A stretch of 64,000 bases of DNA from Spirochaetota bacterium. Its GTDB lineage: Bacteria > Spirochaetota > UBA4802 > JAGODF01. Under the pieces are notes generated by a model. The model was not told where the DNA came from. It did not search any database and saw nothing but the letters and a program-made list of their open reading frames with translations. The stretch spans positions 1 to 64,000 of the forward strand of contig JARKUF010000022.1 of assembly GCA_029974015.1 (NCBI GenBank), read 5' to 3'. Every line of letters starts with the position of its first letter. The first letter of the stretch is position 1. Positions 35,178 to 43,126 of the stretch are shown piece after piece. The position numbers were made by a program, and so were the translations under genes.

Positions 35178-36299
35178 TCAGGAGAGAATAGCGTACCGCT
35201 TCCGGGCAATCTGGTATATGTTATCGGCCAGTTTCTCGGGGTCGTTCTCGTATTTGGACATTCTCTGGCTGATCATATTTCTCACCTTCCTTATGTCGAT
35301 GGGAGACCCCCCAAATTCGACCTCAATGTCACGCTCCACGGAATCATAGCTTTCTCCGGCGTGCTCGATGCGCTGGCCGATTACATTGTTCTGGAGGTGA
35401 CGGTGCTCTATCTCGAGGGAGATGAGGTCACTGCACTTGTCGCGCTTTTCGGAGTACACCACCAAAGAGGGCAAATATTCCTCAAAATTTTGTGAAATGA
35501 GGTAGCGATCAATCTCACCGTCAAAATTGAACAGGACCAGGAGAGACTCCAGAGAAGATCCATAAATGGTGATTTTTGATCCCGGTATTATGGTGTCCGC
35601 GGGATTGAATGCGATAGAGTTGACGGTGGAAAAAGTCTTCACGCCGGCTTCCCCACGTCCTATGTAGACAACATCTTCATCTGTAAGGTTTTCAGATGCC
35701 ATTTTCTTTTCTATTTCCAGACTTTTCCTGTCCCCGGAAATAAACCTCTCAATGTCACCGGCGTAGACTTTGCGGGCATACTCGTCCCGCTCTACACGGT
35801 ACACCGTGGAAATCAGGTTTTCATCACCGAGACCTACCCTCTTAACGAACTCTATGGCGATTTCATAGGGAATTGCCGTAAGAACCAGGGGGGAATACTC
35901 CTTCAGGTATTTCACGAGGTTTCTGGCCCCGGGGAAAAGGCGGGATTTTTTACCAATAGTAGTAACGCAGGAGGTTGGCACACCTTTAAGAAGAAAGTCC
36001 GGGAAGTACACTGCGAGCTTCATAAATGACGAGGGGATGCCCGCCTGTTCCGACATTTCACGGTTTATCCTGTCCAGGAGGTTCTCGTATTTTACCGCCT
36101 CTTTTTCAAAGAAGATCGAATCAAGAAGGTTGTTATAGTCGCCAATTTCGAGGAAGTCTCCCAGGCCGATAAAAACCTTCCTGGGTTTCGCCAGGAGGCG
36201 GGAAGTTTCCCGGATGAACTCTTCCTTCCCGAGTTCCCGGACCTCAAATCCCTCTTCCTTACCCCTGTTTAGTACGAGCGTGTAGACGATTTCTTCCAT
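35178..36299 (-). CDS. HAD-like protein of unknown function
   Basis: 373 residues, soluble. The centre (LFPGARNLVKYLKEYSPLVLTAIPYEIAIEFVKRVGL ... VVYIGRGEAGVKTF) has the layout of a HAD-superfamily core with its cap helices, but the usual DxDx(T/V) nucleophile motif is not visible (KLAVYFPDFLLK stands where it would be). The long N- and C-terminal parts are unfamiliar. It follows the HDOD gene by 80 bases and may function with it. No substrate or partner can be named. Confidence 0.5.
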   Translation of the reverse strand: MEEIVYTLVLNRGKEEGFEVRELGKEEFIRETSRLLAKPRKVFIGLGDFLEIGDYNNLLDSIFFEKEAVKYENLLDRINREMSEQAGIPSSFMKLAVYFPDFLLKGVPTSCVTTIGKKSRLFPGARNLVKYLKEYSPLVLTAIPYEIAIEFVKRVGLGDENLISTVYRVERDEYARKVYAGDIERFISGDRKSLEIEKKMASENLTDEDVVYIGRGEAGVKTFSTVNSIAFNPADTIIPGSKITIYGSSLESLLVLFNFDGEIDRYLISQNFEEYLPSLVVYSEKRDKCSDLISLEIEHRHLQNNVIGQRIEHAGESYDSVERDIEVEFGGSPIDIRKVRNMISQRMSKYENDPEKLADNIYQIARKRYAILS

Positions 36300-36379
36300 G
36301 GCGCGATACCACCCATCGGGCGGTTACTATCGCACGGCGGGAGGGGGTTTCGTCAAGCACTATACTGCAGAACAATGGC

Positions 36380-37876
36380 TCAGGATGCGCTGGAGATGAC
36401 ATCATTGTGTTCTTCGTACTGGGACTGGAGCGTTTCATGGAATGAATTGAATGCATCCCTGTCTTCAAGGGAAAACATGGAAAGCACCTCTTCCTCGACG
36501 GAAGGATAATCGTACCTGTTGCTCTCGATGCCGCATAACGTGTTCGCCAGATATGTAAGTGCAACGATGTCCCTGAAGGCGGCGTCCGAATTGAGGGGTG
36601 AGTGGTGATGCCTGACCGATTCGATGATATAATGGGGTAAGTTCCACTTATCGGCAATACTGGCCCCAATAGTCGAGTGACTCATTCCGATGGCTATCTC
36701 CTCGAGGACCGTGGAGGTCCTTATTTCCCGGTTTCGCGTGAAGTCGGAAATCCACTCGACAAGTTTGGCGGTTGTGGAAAGGAGTACGATTTTCCCAAGG
36801 TCGTGGAGGAGGCCGGAGAGAAATGCGTGCTCGGCAAGCGCGGCATAGCCTTTTTGCAAGGCGATCTGGCGGGCGTAGAAAGCGGCGCGATTGCAGTGGT
36901 TCCATATCTCCTTGAATGCGGAGTAACGGGCCGACATGATGTTGCGGGCGCTGGAAGCGACGAGAATCATGTTAAGGTTTTTCAGGCCGATGATCTTTAC
37001 GGCGTCATGTACGCTGTCAATGCGTTTTCGAGTTATAAAGCCCGCGGAATTCGAGAGCTTCAGGACCGACGCGGCGAGGGCCGGGTCCAGCACGATCCTG
37101 TCCGACAATTCTTTCATGGAGACGTCGGGTTTTTTGCTGAGACGAATAAGCTCCATAATATTTTCCGGAAAGGACGGGAGCTCATCGACTTCATTAAGTA
37201 TTTTTGTCTGTATTTTATTGACAATTGGGCCGGGCTTGATGGTCTCCGGAATAAGAAGGGAAGTCTGGGTAAAGCCGTTTTGCGACTCAATGCGCAGTGA
37301 CTCCTCTCCTATACCCGAGTTGCGCAGGAAAAGGATTGTCAGCAGGAGGCCGAGCCCTTCCCCTTCGGTATCATCTGATAGGTCCTCATAGACATCGGCA
37401 AAATCTTTATATGACCTCGCCTTCTCTATGCGCTCCCTGACCCTGAGCGTCTCGTCGGGATGCATGGGTGTGTTGTTGCGAACTACTATTGTGAAGCCGT
37501 TCCCGTTCTTTTTCAGGTATAATTTCACCCGGTAGTTGCTCTTTTTTAACTCGCTTTCAATAAGCTCTTTTCTCGCTACAATGAAGGACTTGAATTCAGT
37601 CATTCCCCTGGTATATTCCTCGTTGTTGTACATGTCGAGGTTGTTAAGGGAGAAGAAAAACCTTTTAGAATTGGCTTTGACTGCATTGACTATGATTTCT
37701 TTAAGAACGGTAATCACCGTGTCGCGCAGGTAGACCTTGTTATTGCGGGCGAGAATCTTGGTTATTAGTGAATTCAAAAAAGAAATGTTGAATTTATTAT
37801 GGTAGTGAAAGCTGAGACAGACCGTTTCACCCTGATCGAACTGCGCCGCCAACTGAGATGTTTTCATTGCGATCAT
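36380..37876 (-). CDS. HDOD-domain protein with histidine-kinase-type ATPase domain
   Basis: 498 residues. Residues about 45-215 look like a GHKL ATPase: the N-box LKEIIVNAVKANSKRF and the G2-like EGEGLGLLLTILFLR. The HDOD domain follows from about residue 225: LPSFPENIMELIRLSKKPDVSMKELSDRIVLDPALAASVLKLSNSAG, then HAFLSGLLHDLGKIV and GMSHSTIGASIADKWNLP. HDOD proteins in motile bacteria sit in signalling networks but often lack HD phosphohydrolase activity. No phosphoacceptor His for a kinase is visible. CAGGAG precedes the start by 11 bases. Confidence 0.82.
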   Translation of the reverse strand: MIAMKTSQLAAQFDQGETVCLSFHYHNKFNISFLNSLITKILARNNKVYLRDTVITVLKEIIVNAVKANSKRFFFSLNNLDMYNNEEYTRGMTEFKSFIVARKELIESELKKSNYRVKLYLKKNGNGFTIVVRNNTPMHPDETLRVRERIEKARSYKDFADVYEDLSDDTEGEGLGLLLTILFLRNSGIGEESLRIESQNGFTQTSLLIPETIKPGPIVNKIQTKILNEVDELPSFPENIMELIRLSKKPDVSMKELSDRIVLDPALAASVLKLSNSAGFITRKRIDSVHDAVKIIGLKNLNMILVASSARNIMSARYSAFKEIWNHCNRAAFYARQIALQKGYAALAEHAFLSGLLHDLGKIVLLSTTAKLVEWISDFTRNREIRTSTVLEEIAIGMSHSTIGASIADKWNLPHYIIESVRHHHSPLNSDAAFRDIVALTYLANTLCGIESNRYDYPSVEEEVLSMFSLEDRDAFNSFHETLQSQYEEHNDVISSAS

Positions 37877-38289
37877 TCAGAGATAAACTCCTGATGCGTA
37901 ATTTTGCGCTCGCATTAATCAATCAGAAGTCTGAACAAAACAGAAGTCTGAACCAAAGCCTTGGGAGTTAATAGTTAAGTGTTCAGGAAAATATTTTCGA
38001 CAACATGTAGGAACCTCTTAAAATTAAAACATAAAGGTCCTCTAAATTTTACCACTTGCCCTCGCATCTCCTGGAGATTTCCGACCACAGAAGGCAGTCG
38101 GAAATCCCCAGAATATGTAAGGTTTCCATTTTATATAGTACTTTAAGAAAAGGTAAAAAACAATCAAGTAAATATTGTTTTTCATTAATATTTTAGTGAT
38201 TATTTTCTAACGAAAATCGTTACACGCGAGGGCACCGGTGGAGGCTTGCAAATGAGTCTTTCTTAATTAGGCAACTTCAATTAGATGGG
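37877..38289. other. Gap with a dispersed hairpin element
   Basis: 413 bases without a gene, between two minus-strand genes. It contains the repeat copy at 38009-38130 followed by about 150 AT-rich bases with nothing else I can support. Confidence 0.45.
38009..38130 (+). repeat. Dispersed hairpin element with alternative stem
   Basis: Begins AGGAACCTCTTAAAATTAAA and AAAGGTCCTC, has a diverged middle (TTTTACCACTTGCCCTCGC), and ends AATATGTAAGGTTTCCATT. The hairpin is GATTTCCGAC (38076-38085) with GTCGGAAATC (38097-38106), perfect over ten bases. Its base sequence is unlike the CCCGCCCG stems, but the position is the same. Confidence 0.65.
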
Positions 38290-39120
38290 CTATTTCAGCC
38301 GAGCCAGTTCTTCACGGGACTCCTGGAACTTGTCCCGGTACAGCTCGTAAATTTCAGAGGTGGAAAGAAGCCTGCTTTTACCGTCCATGCTGAAAATTTG
38401 TCGGGAGGTCTTCTTTTTCTTGAGGACAAGGTACAGGGCCTCGAGCAGGGCCAGGGACTGGCATGTAACATATACGATAGATCCATAGGTATAGCCGGGA
38501 TGGCCGAATCCCTTCAATGTTTCAAGGCTGCCCGTTTCAAGTCTCCTTTCTTCCGGATTGCCTCGGGATTGCCATTCGCTATAATAATCGAGCATAAAAT
38601 AATATGTCGGCTTCATCCAGGAAAGCAGTTCCGAAAATATCTTGTGAAAACGTTCAAGATTTCTTAGCGGTGTGTTTTCATCTTCTGAATCGACTATGAA
38701 ATCCCGGGTAACGAGATGGACATTTTCTATCTTATGGATTAGATTACCTCCTGGAAAATACTTTCCAAGCCGGTCTTTGTAGTCCAGGAACATCTGATGG
38801 TGTTCCTGGTATTTGCGGTTCCTCATCAGAAAGTTTTTCCAGACGCTGCCGAGCCACTTGAAAGCGTCGGGAGTAAGCGCAAGACTGCTCTTTGTTTTCA
38901 TGTTATACAGAATGTTCGATATGAAATATAGTACATTGCTGTCTCCACGGGTCGCAAAATAAGACCCGCAGGCGTCGAGGGACTCCTTTTTCGAAAAAAG
39001 GGCATCAATGGACTGGAGTATCCCTTCAATTTTTTCCATGGGATAAAATCCGTACGTAAGAGCGGTAAAAACCGCCTCCTCGATCTTCTCCAGTCTCCCT
39101 GTAATGTCCGTGGCATCCAT
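38290..39120 (-). CDS. Soluble protein of unknown function
   Basis: 276 residues, no signal peptide or membrane span, mainly helical with many aromatic residues (WMKPTYYFMLDYYSEW). No motif or family recognised. The start at 39120 has AAGGTGG about nine bases upstream. Upstream of it, on the other strand, is the acyl-CoA dehydrogenase-rubredoxin gene. Confidence 0.6.
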   Translation of the reverse strand: MDATDITGRLEKIEEAVFTALTYGFYPMEKIEGILQSIDALFSKKESLDACGSYFATRGDSNVLYFISNILYNMKTKSSLALTPDAFKWLGSVWKNFLMRNRKYQEHHQMFLDYKDRLGKYFPGGNLIHKIENVHLVTRDFIVDSEDENTPLRNLERFHKIFSELLSWMKPTYYFMLDYYSEWQSRGNPEERRLETGSLETLKGFGHPGYTYGSIVYVTCQSLALLEALYLVLKKKKTSRQIFSMDGKSRLLSTSEIYELYRDKFQESREELARLK

Positions 39121-39211
39121 TGTTTACAACCACCTTCAGAATTACCAATTTTCCGCAAGAGTCAAGCCAATTTTTCTTGATTAATCCCACCTGCCAATTA
39201 TACTATATGCC

Positions 39212-39335
39212 TTAAGTGAACCCCAAATTTTCTTTTAAGGTCCCCTTAAATTGCAACTACTGTCAAACTCAGGACCTGTGTTCTTCCGCCCGCTTTTGCC
39301 GGACGGGAAAACAAGAGAAAGGTTCCCTTAATTCA
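39212..39335 (+). repeat. Dispersed hairpin element
   Basis: Copy beginning TTAAGTGAACCCCAAATTTT, then AAGGTCCCCTTAAATTGC, AACTACTGTCAAACTCAGGA, an imperfect hairpin around CCGCCCGCTTTTGCCGGACGGG, and AGAAAGGTTCCCTTAATTC at the right end. It lies 50-170 bases upstream of the acyl-CoA dehydrogenase-rubredoxin gene. Confidence 0.75.
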
Positions 39336-39387
39336 TGGGCGGAAAGCCAAAGGCCAGGCCGCCCCAAAATATCAAACGGAGGTTCCC

Positions 39388-40734
39388 ATGCTGAATTTTA
39401 ACCTCTCTCCCGAACACATTTCTTTGCAAAAGCGTTCCAGAGAATTCGCCCTAAACGAGGTGCTCCCCCTTGCCTGGTATTACGATGAGGCGAACGACCT
39501 TCCAATGGCCCTTTTACAAAAAGCGTTTTCCGAAGGTTTTATGAACGGCGATATCCCGAAAAAATACGGCGGCCATGGGATGGGCCTCATTGAAGCCGCA
39601 ATCGTAACCGAAGAAATTGCAGCGGCTTGTTCGGGACTGGCCACTTCCATTTTTGTCAATTCCCTCGGCATGGAGCCTCTAATTCTCTGTAATAATGAGG
39701 ACCTCAAGGCGAAATACCTTCCAAAAATCGCTAAGGACTTCAAAAAAATTTCGTTCGCCACATCAGAGCCGATGATGGGCTCCGATGTGGCCGGCCTGCG
39801 GTGTAACGCCGAAGACAAAGGTGACCACTACGTCCTCAATGGGACGAAGTACTGGATAACCAATGCCGGGGTTGCCGATTACATGAGCATCTTCGCCACG
39901 GTCGACCCGAAGTCACAGCACCAGGGCATCTGCGCCTTCCTCGTGGAAAGGGACTGGGAGGGCGTTACTGTAGGCAAACATATTCCAAAACTGGGTCAGC
40001 GCGCCTCTAACACTGCTGGAATCAATCTGAAAAATGTCCGCGTCCCGAAGGAGAACGTCATCGCAAATCCCGGGGAGGGGTTTCTCCTGGCAATGAAAAC
40101 ATTCTCACGCACGAGGCCCATCATCGGCGCCTTCGCTGTAGGGGCAGCAAGGTCCGCGATGGAGTTCGCGATGGACTACGCGAAAAAAAGACGAGCCTTC
40201 GGGGGGAAGCTTGCCAACTTCGAAGCCATACAGTTTAAGATTGCCGAAATGTACCAGATGGTTGAAACATCGCGCCTTCTTGTCCTGAAATCGGCATGGC
40301 AGGCCGATAATGGCATCGAACCCACTCTGGACGCGTCGATTTCGAAATTTTACGCGACCGAGGCGGCAGTCCATGTTGCAAATGAGGCCCTCCAGATTGC
40401 CGGAGGATACGGTTTCACAAAGCTGTTTCCCTTTGAAAAAATACTCCGGGACGTGCGGCTTCTCATGATATACGAAGGTACGAGCGAAGTCCAGCGGATA
40501 ATCGTCTCAGGATTTGCTCTGGGCGCCTACCAGCCTGTAATGCCTCCCCTGGAGGACCTCCCGATGCTCAGAAGCGAAACCGGGGGCAATGACTTCTACG
40601 GAGAGATGAAGGGAAAAACGGCATGGAAATGCCGCATGTGCGGCCACATCCACTACGGCGACGAAGCGCCGGAGGAGTGCCCTTACTGCTTCTTCCCCAA
40701 AACCGCCTTCAAGAAGGTATGGCCCCGGGGTTAG
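39388..40734 (+). CDS. Acyl-CoA dehydrogenase fused to rubredoxin-like domain
   Basis: 448 residues. Residues about 1-390 form an acyl-CoA dehydrogenase: TSEPMMGSDVAG, KYWITNAGVADY, KRRAFGGKLANF, IAGGYGF and the catalytic Glu in [10 protein letters not shown]. The last 40 residues are a rubredoxin-like knuckle: WKCRMCGHIHYGDEAPEECPYC with two CxxC pairs for one iron. The fused centre may take electrons from the flavin in place of or towards ETF. GGAGG precedes the ATG. Substrate unknown. Located 350 bases upstream of the split transketolase genes. Confidence 0.9.
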   Translation: MLNFNLSPEHISLQKRSREFALNEVLPLAWYYDEANDLPMALLQKAFSEGFMNGDIPKKYGGHGMGLIEAAIVTEEIAAACSGLATSIFVNSLGMEPLILCNNEDLKAKYLPKIAKDFKKISFATSEPMMGSDVAGLRCNAEDKGDHYVLNGTKYWITNAGVADYMSIFATVDPKSQHQGICAFLVERDWEGVTVGKHIPKLGQRASNTAGINLKNVRVPKENVIANPGEGFLLAMKTFSRTRPIIGAFAVGAARSAMEFAMDYAKKRRAFGGKLANFEAIQFKIAEMYQMVETSRLLVLKSAWQADNGIEPTLDASISKFYATEAAVHVANEALQIAGGYGFTKLFPFEKILRDVRLLMIYEGTSEVQRIIVSGFALGAYQPVMPPLEDLPMLRSETGGNDFYGEMKGKTAWKCRMCGHIHYGDEAPEECPYCFFPKTAFKKVWPRG

Positions 40735-40737
40735 AGG

Positions 40738-41016
40738 TCATCTGAAAAAGCCAAGATTCTGAAGCACACCCGTCAATATTGTGGCGATGATGAGGGCCGC
40801 TATCGACACTATTTGGAAAATCCCGAAGGGGGCGCTCCTTAAAACGGGCTGCCAGAACCCTGGGACCTCCGCCAGTTCGATGAGCACAGTCATCAGGGCG
40901 ATATACGCGAAGAAGATACCGCCCATGAGTGCAGCAGGGCCCCAGTCCCGGCAATACCAGGCGAGAACGAGGCTAATTCCTGTTCCCAGGCAAAGCATCT
41001 GTAAGACGATTTTCAT
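40738..41016 (-). CDS. Small three-span membrane protein
   Basis: 92 residues with three hydrophobic segments (LCLGTGISLVLAWYC, ALMGGIFFAYIALMTVLI, IFQIVSIAALIIATILTGVL). Convergent with the preceding acyl-CoA dehydrogenase gene, three bases away. No family recognised and no strong ribosome binding site. Confidence 0.5.
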   Translation of the reverse strand: MKIVLQMLCLGTGISLVLAWYCRDWGPAALMGGIFFAYIALMTVLIELAEVPGFWQPVLRSAPFGIFQIVSIAALIIATILTGVLQNLGFFR

Positions 41017-41121
41017 AAGTCCTATAGTCGAGACACAACCGAGAGGCTGTCAAACCGTTTTTCGCTTGATTCCGTTCCGTTGTACTATAGGTTTGCCAAA
41101 ACCAGGTTTGACGGCCCAACC

Positions 41122-42033
41122 ATGGAAACGGACAATTTAAAATGGCGCGACGCGGTGACGCGTTCCGCCCGCGGCATTCGCCGCAGGGTTCTGGAACACA
41201 CCGTGAAGAACAATGGCGGCTATCTCAGCCAGGCCTGCTCATCGGCGGAAATTTTCTCCACTCTCTATCTGAAAGTACTGAACCTGGGCCCCGTAGATGG
41301 GCCAATTAAGCCGCCAAAATTTCCTGGAGTGCCCGGTGCGGGCAACAAGAGCTACAAAACCGGCGCAGAGTTTCACGGAGAAAAAGCCCCCGATAGAGAC
41401 AGGTTGTATCTTTCGCCGTCCCAGTACTCCCTGGTCCTCTACGCGGCCCTCATTGAAGCCGGGCGCATGGATGAAGCGGGCCTGGATGAGTTTAACAGGG
41501 ATGGCGGCGTCGTGGAGATGATAGGGGCCGAACATTCTCCCGGCATGGAAATAATGACGGGCTCCCTGGGACAGGGCATTAGCCAGGCCGCCGGAATTGC
41601 AATGGGAAGAAAGCTTAAAGGCGAGCAGGGCCGCACGGTGGTCTTTCTCTCCGACGGCGAGTTCCAGATTGGCCAGACATGGGAGGCCTTCCAGGCCATG
41701 GCCTGGCACGGGCTTTCCAACATCCTCGTCTACGCCGATATCAACGGCTACCAGTGCGATGGAAAAATGCTCAGCGTGATGAACATCGAGCCACTTCATT
41801 CACGCCTGGAGGCCTTCGGCATGAGGGTCTTCCGCATAGACGGCCACGACATCGACAGCCTCGCGGAATGCGGCGCGAAACCAGCCGACGGCCGCCCCAC
41901 GGTTGTCCTCTGCGACACCGACCCCTGCCGGGGCATGGAATTCCTGCGGCCCAGGGGCCCCAAGTATCATTATGTTAGATTTACTTCCCCTGAAGAACGG
42001 GCGCTTTATGAAAAAGCCATACTTGAAATATAA
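41122..42033 (+). CDS. Transketolase, N-terminal subunit
   Basis: 303 residues containing the thiamine-diphosphate (PP) domain of a split transketolase. Seen are MTGSLGQGISQAAGIAMG, the ThDP/metal motif LSDGEFQIGQTWEA followed by ILVYADINGYQ (SDGE in place of the usual GDGE), and the initial helix with YLSQACSSAEIFSTLY. The 317-residue frame from 41080 is possible; the ATG at 41122 (METDN) matches the family start better, but neither has a strong ribosome binding site. It needs the C-terminal subunit encoded 85 bases downstream. Confidence 0.88.
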   Translation: METDNLKWRDAVTRSARGIRRRVLEHTVKNNGGYLSQACSSAEIFSTLYLKVLNLGPVDGPIKPPKFPGVPGAGNKSYKTGAEFHGEKAPDRDRLYLSPSQYSLVLYAALIEAGRMDEAGLDEFNRDGGVVEMIGAEHSPGMEIMTGSLGQGISQAAGIAMGRKLKGEQGRTVVFLSDGEFQIGQTWEAFQAMAWHGLSNILVYADINGYQCDGKMLSVMNIEPLHSRLEAFGMRVFRIDGHDIDSLAECGAKPADGRPTVVLCDTDPCRGMEFLRPRGPKYHYVRFTSPEERALYEKAILEI

Positions 42034-42118
42034 CACAACTGTCCCCAGCCGGGGCCATTTCCCGAGCCTGAATTACCCGAAGGCCCTGGAGAACTGCGGG
42101 GGAACAGCATAGTAATCC

Positions 42119-43126
42119 ATGAAAATTCTAAGCCGAGTACACGCAAAAAACCTGGTTGAATGGGCCAGAGAACGCCCGGAAGCACTGGTGCTTTCCGCGG
42201 ACCTGACGAGCTCCACTGAGATAGACCTTTTCAGGGACGCCTACCCCGACCGCTTCCTTTCGATGGGGATAGCCGAACAAAACATGCTCTCCTTCGCCGG
42301 AGGGATCGCCCGTGAGGGTTTTCTTCCCCTGGTCCACACCTTCGCGGTGTTCATTTACCGCAGGGCCTACGACCAGATAGCCATGTCGGTGGCGTATCCC
42401 AACCTTCCCGTGAAGATGTTCGGCTTCCTCCCCGGCATAACCACCCCGGGCGGCGCCACCCACCAGGCCCTGGAGGACATCTCTGTGATGCGCTCCCTCC
42501 CGAACATGACGGTCCTCGAAACCGGGGACGCCACCGATGTACTCACCGTCCTCGACGCTGCCGTTTCCATTCCCGGGCCAGTATATGTGAGAATGTTAAG
42601 GGGGGAGATACCGGAGCTCTTCGACGAAAAAAACCCCCTCCTCCCGGGCAAAGCGCGCGTCATCAGCCGGGGGACCGATATCACCCTCCTTTCGTCGGGA
42701 ATCTGCACCGAAGAGGCCATGCGGGCATCCCGGGCCCTTGCCGCCTGCGGGGTTTCCATAGAGCATCTTCACATCACCACTCTGAAACCCTTCGACGACC
42801 CCGAAACAATAGCTTCCATAGCAAAGGCCGACAGGGGCGTCATCACCATGGAAAACCATACTATCACAGGCGGCCTTGGAACCATCGTTGCGGAAACAAT
42901 CGCGGAGCGCGGATTGGGCAGGAAGCTTGTACGCCTCGGTCTTCGGGACACATTTGCCCATGGCGCGAGCCTCCCCTATCTCAAAAAGGAATACGGCCTC
43001 GATGCGATGAGCCTCGTAAAGGCCGTCGAGTCCATTCTTGAAGCTTCCTTCGACATCACCGAAAAGGACCTGGCTGATATTTATCTTGCCCCCGTCCACA
43101 GCGAGGCGAAGGCGGAAGCCCTGTGA
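42119..43126 (+). CDS. Transketolase, C-terminal subunit
   Basis: 335 residues with the pyrimidine-binding domain and the C-terminal transketolase domain. The catalytic Glu is in FLSMGIAEQNMLSFAGGIA (about residue 60), and the loop FLPGITTPGGATHQALEDISVMR and the final YVRMLRGEIPELF complete the pattern. Pairs with the N-terminal subunit upstream. The next gene starts inside its stop codon (GTGA). Donor and acceptor sugars are not readable. Confidence 0.9.
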   Translation: MKILSRVHAKNLVEWARERPEALVLSADLTSSTEIDLFRDAYPDRFLSMGIAEQNMLSFAGGIAREGFLPLVHTFAVFIYRRAYDQIAMSVAYPNLPVKMFGFLPGITTPGGATHQALEDISVMRSLPNMTVLETGDATDVLTVLDAAVSIPGPVYVRMLRGEIPELFDEKNPLLPGKARVISRGTDITLLSSGICTEEAMRASRALAACGVSIEHLHITTLKPFDDPETIASIAKADRGVITMENHTITGGLGTIVAETIAERGLGRKLVRLGLRDTFAHGASLPYLKKEYGLDAMSLVKAVESILEASFDITEKDLADIYLAPVHSEAKAEAL

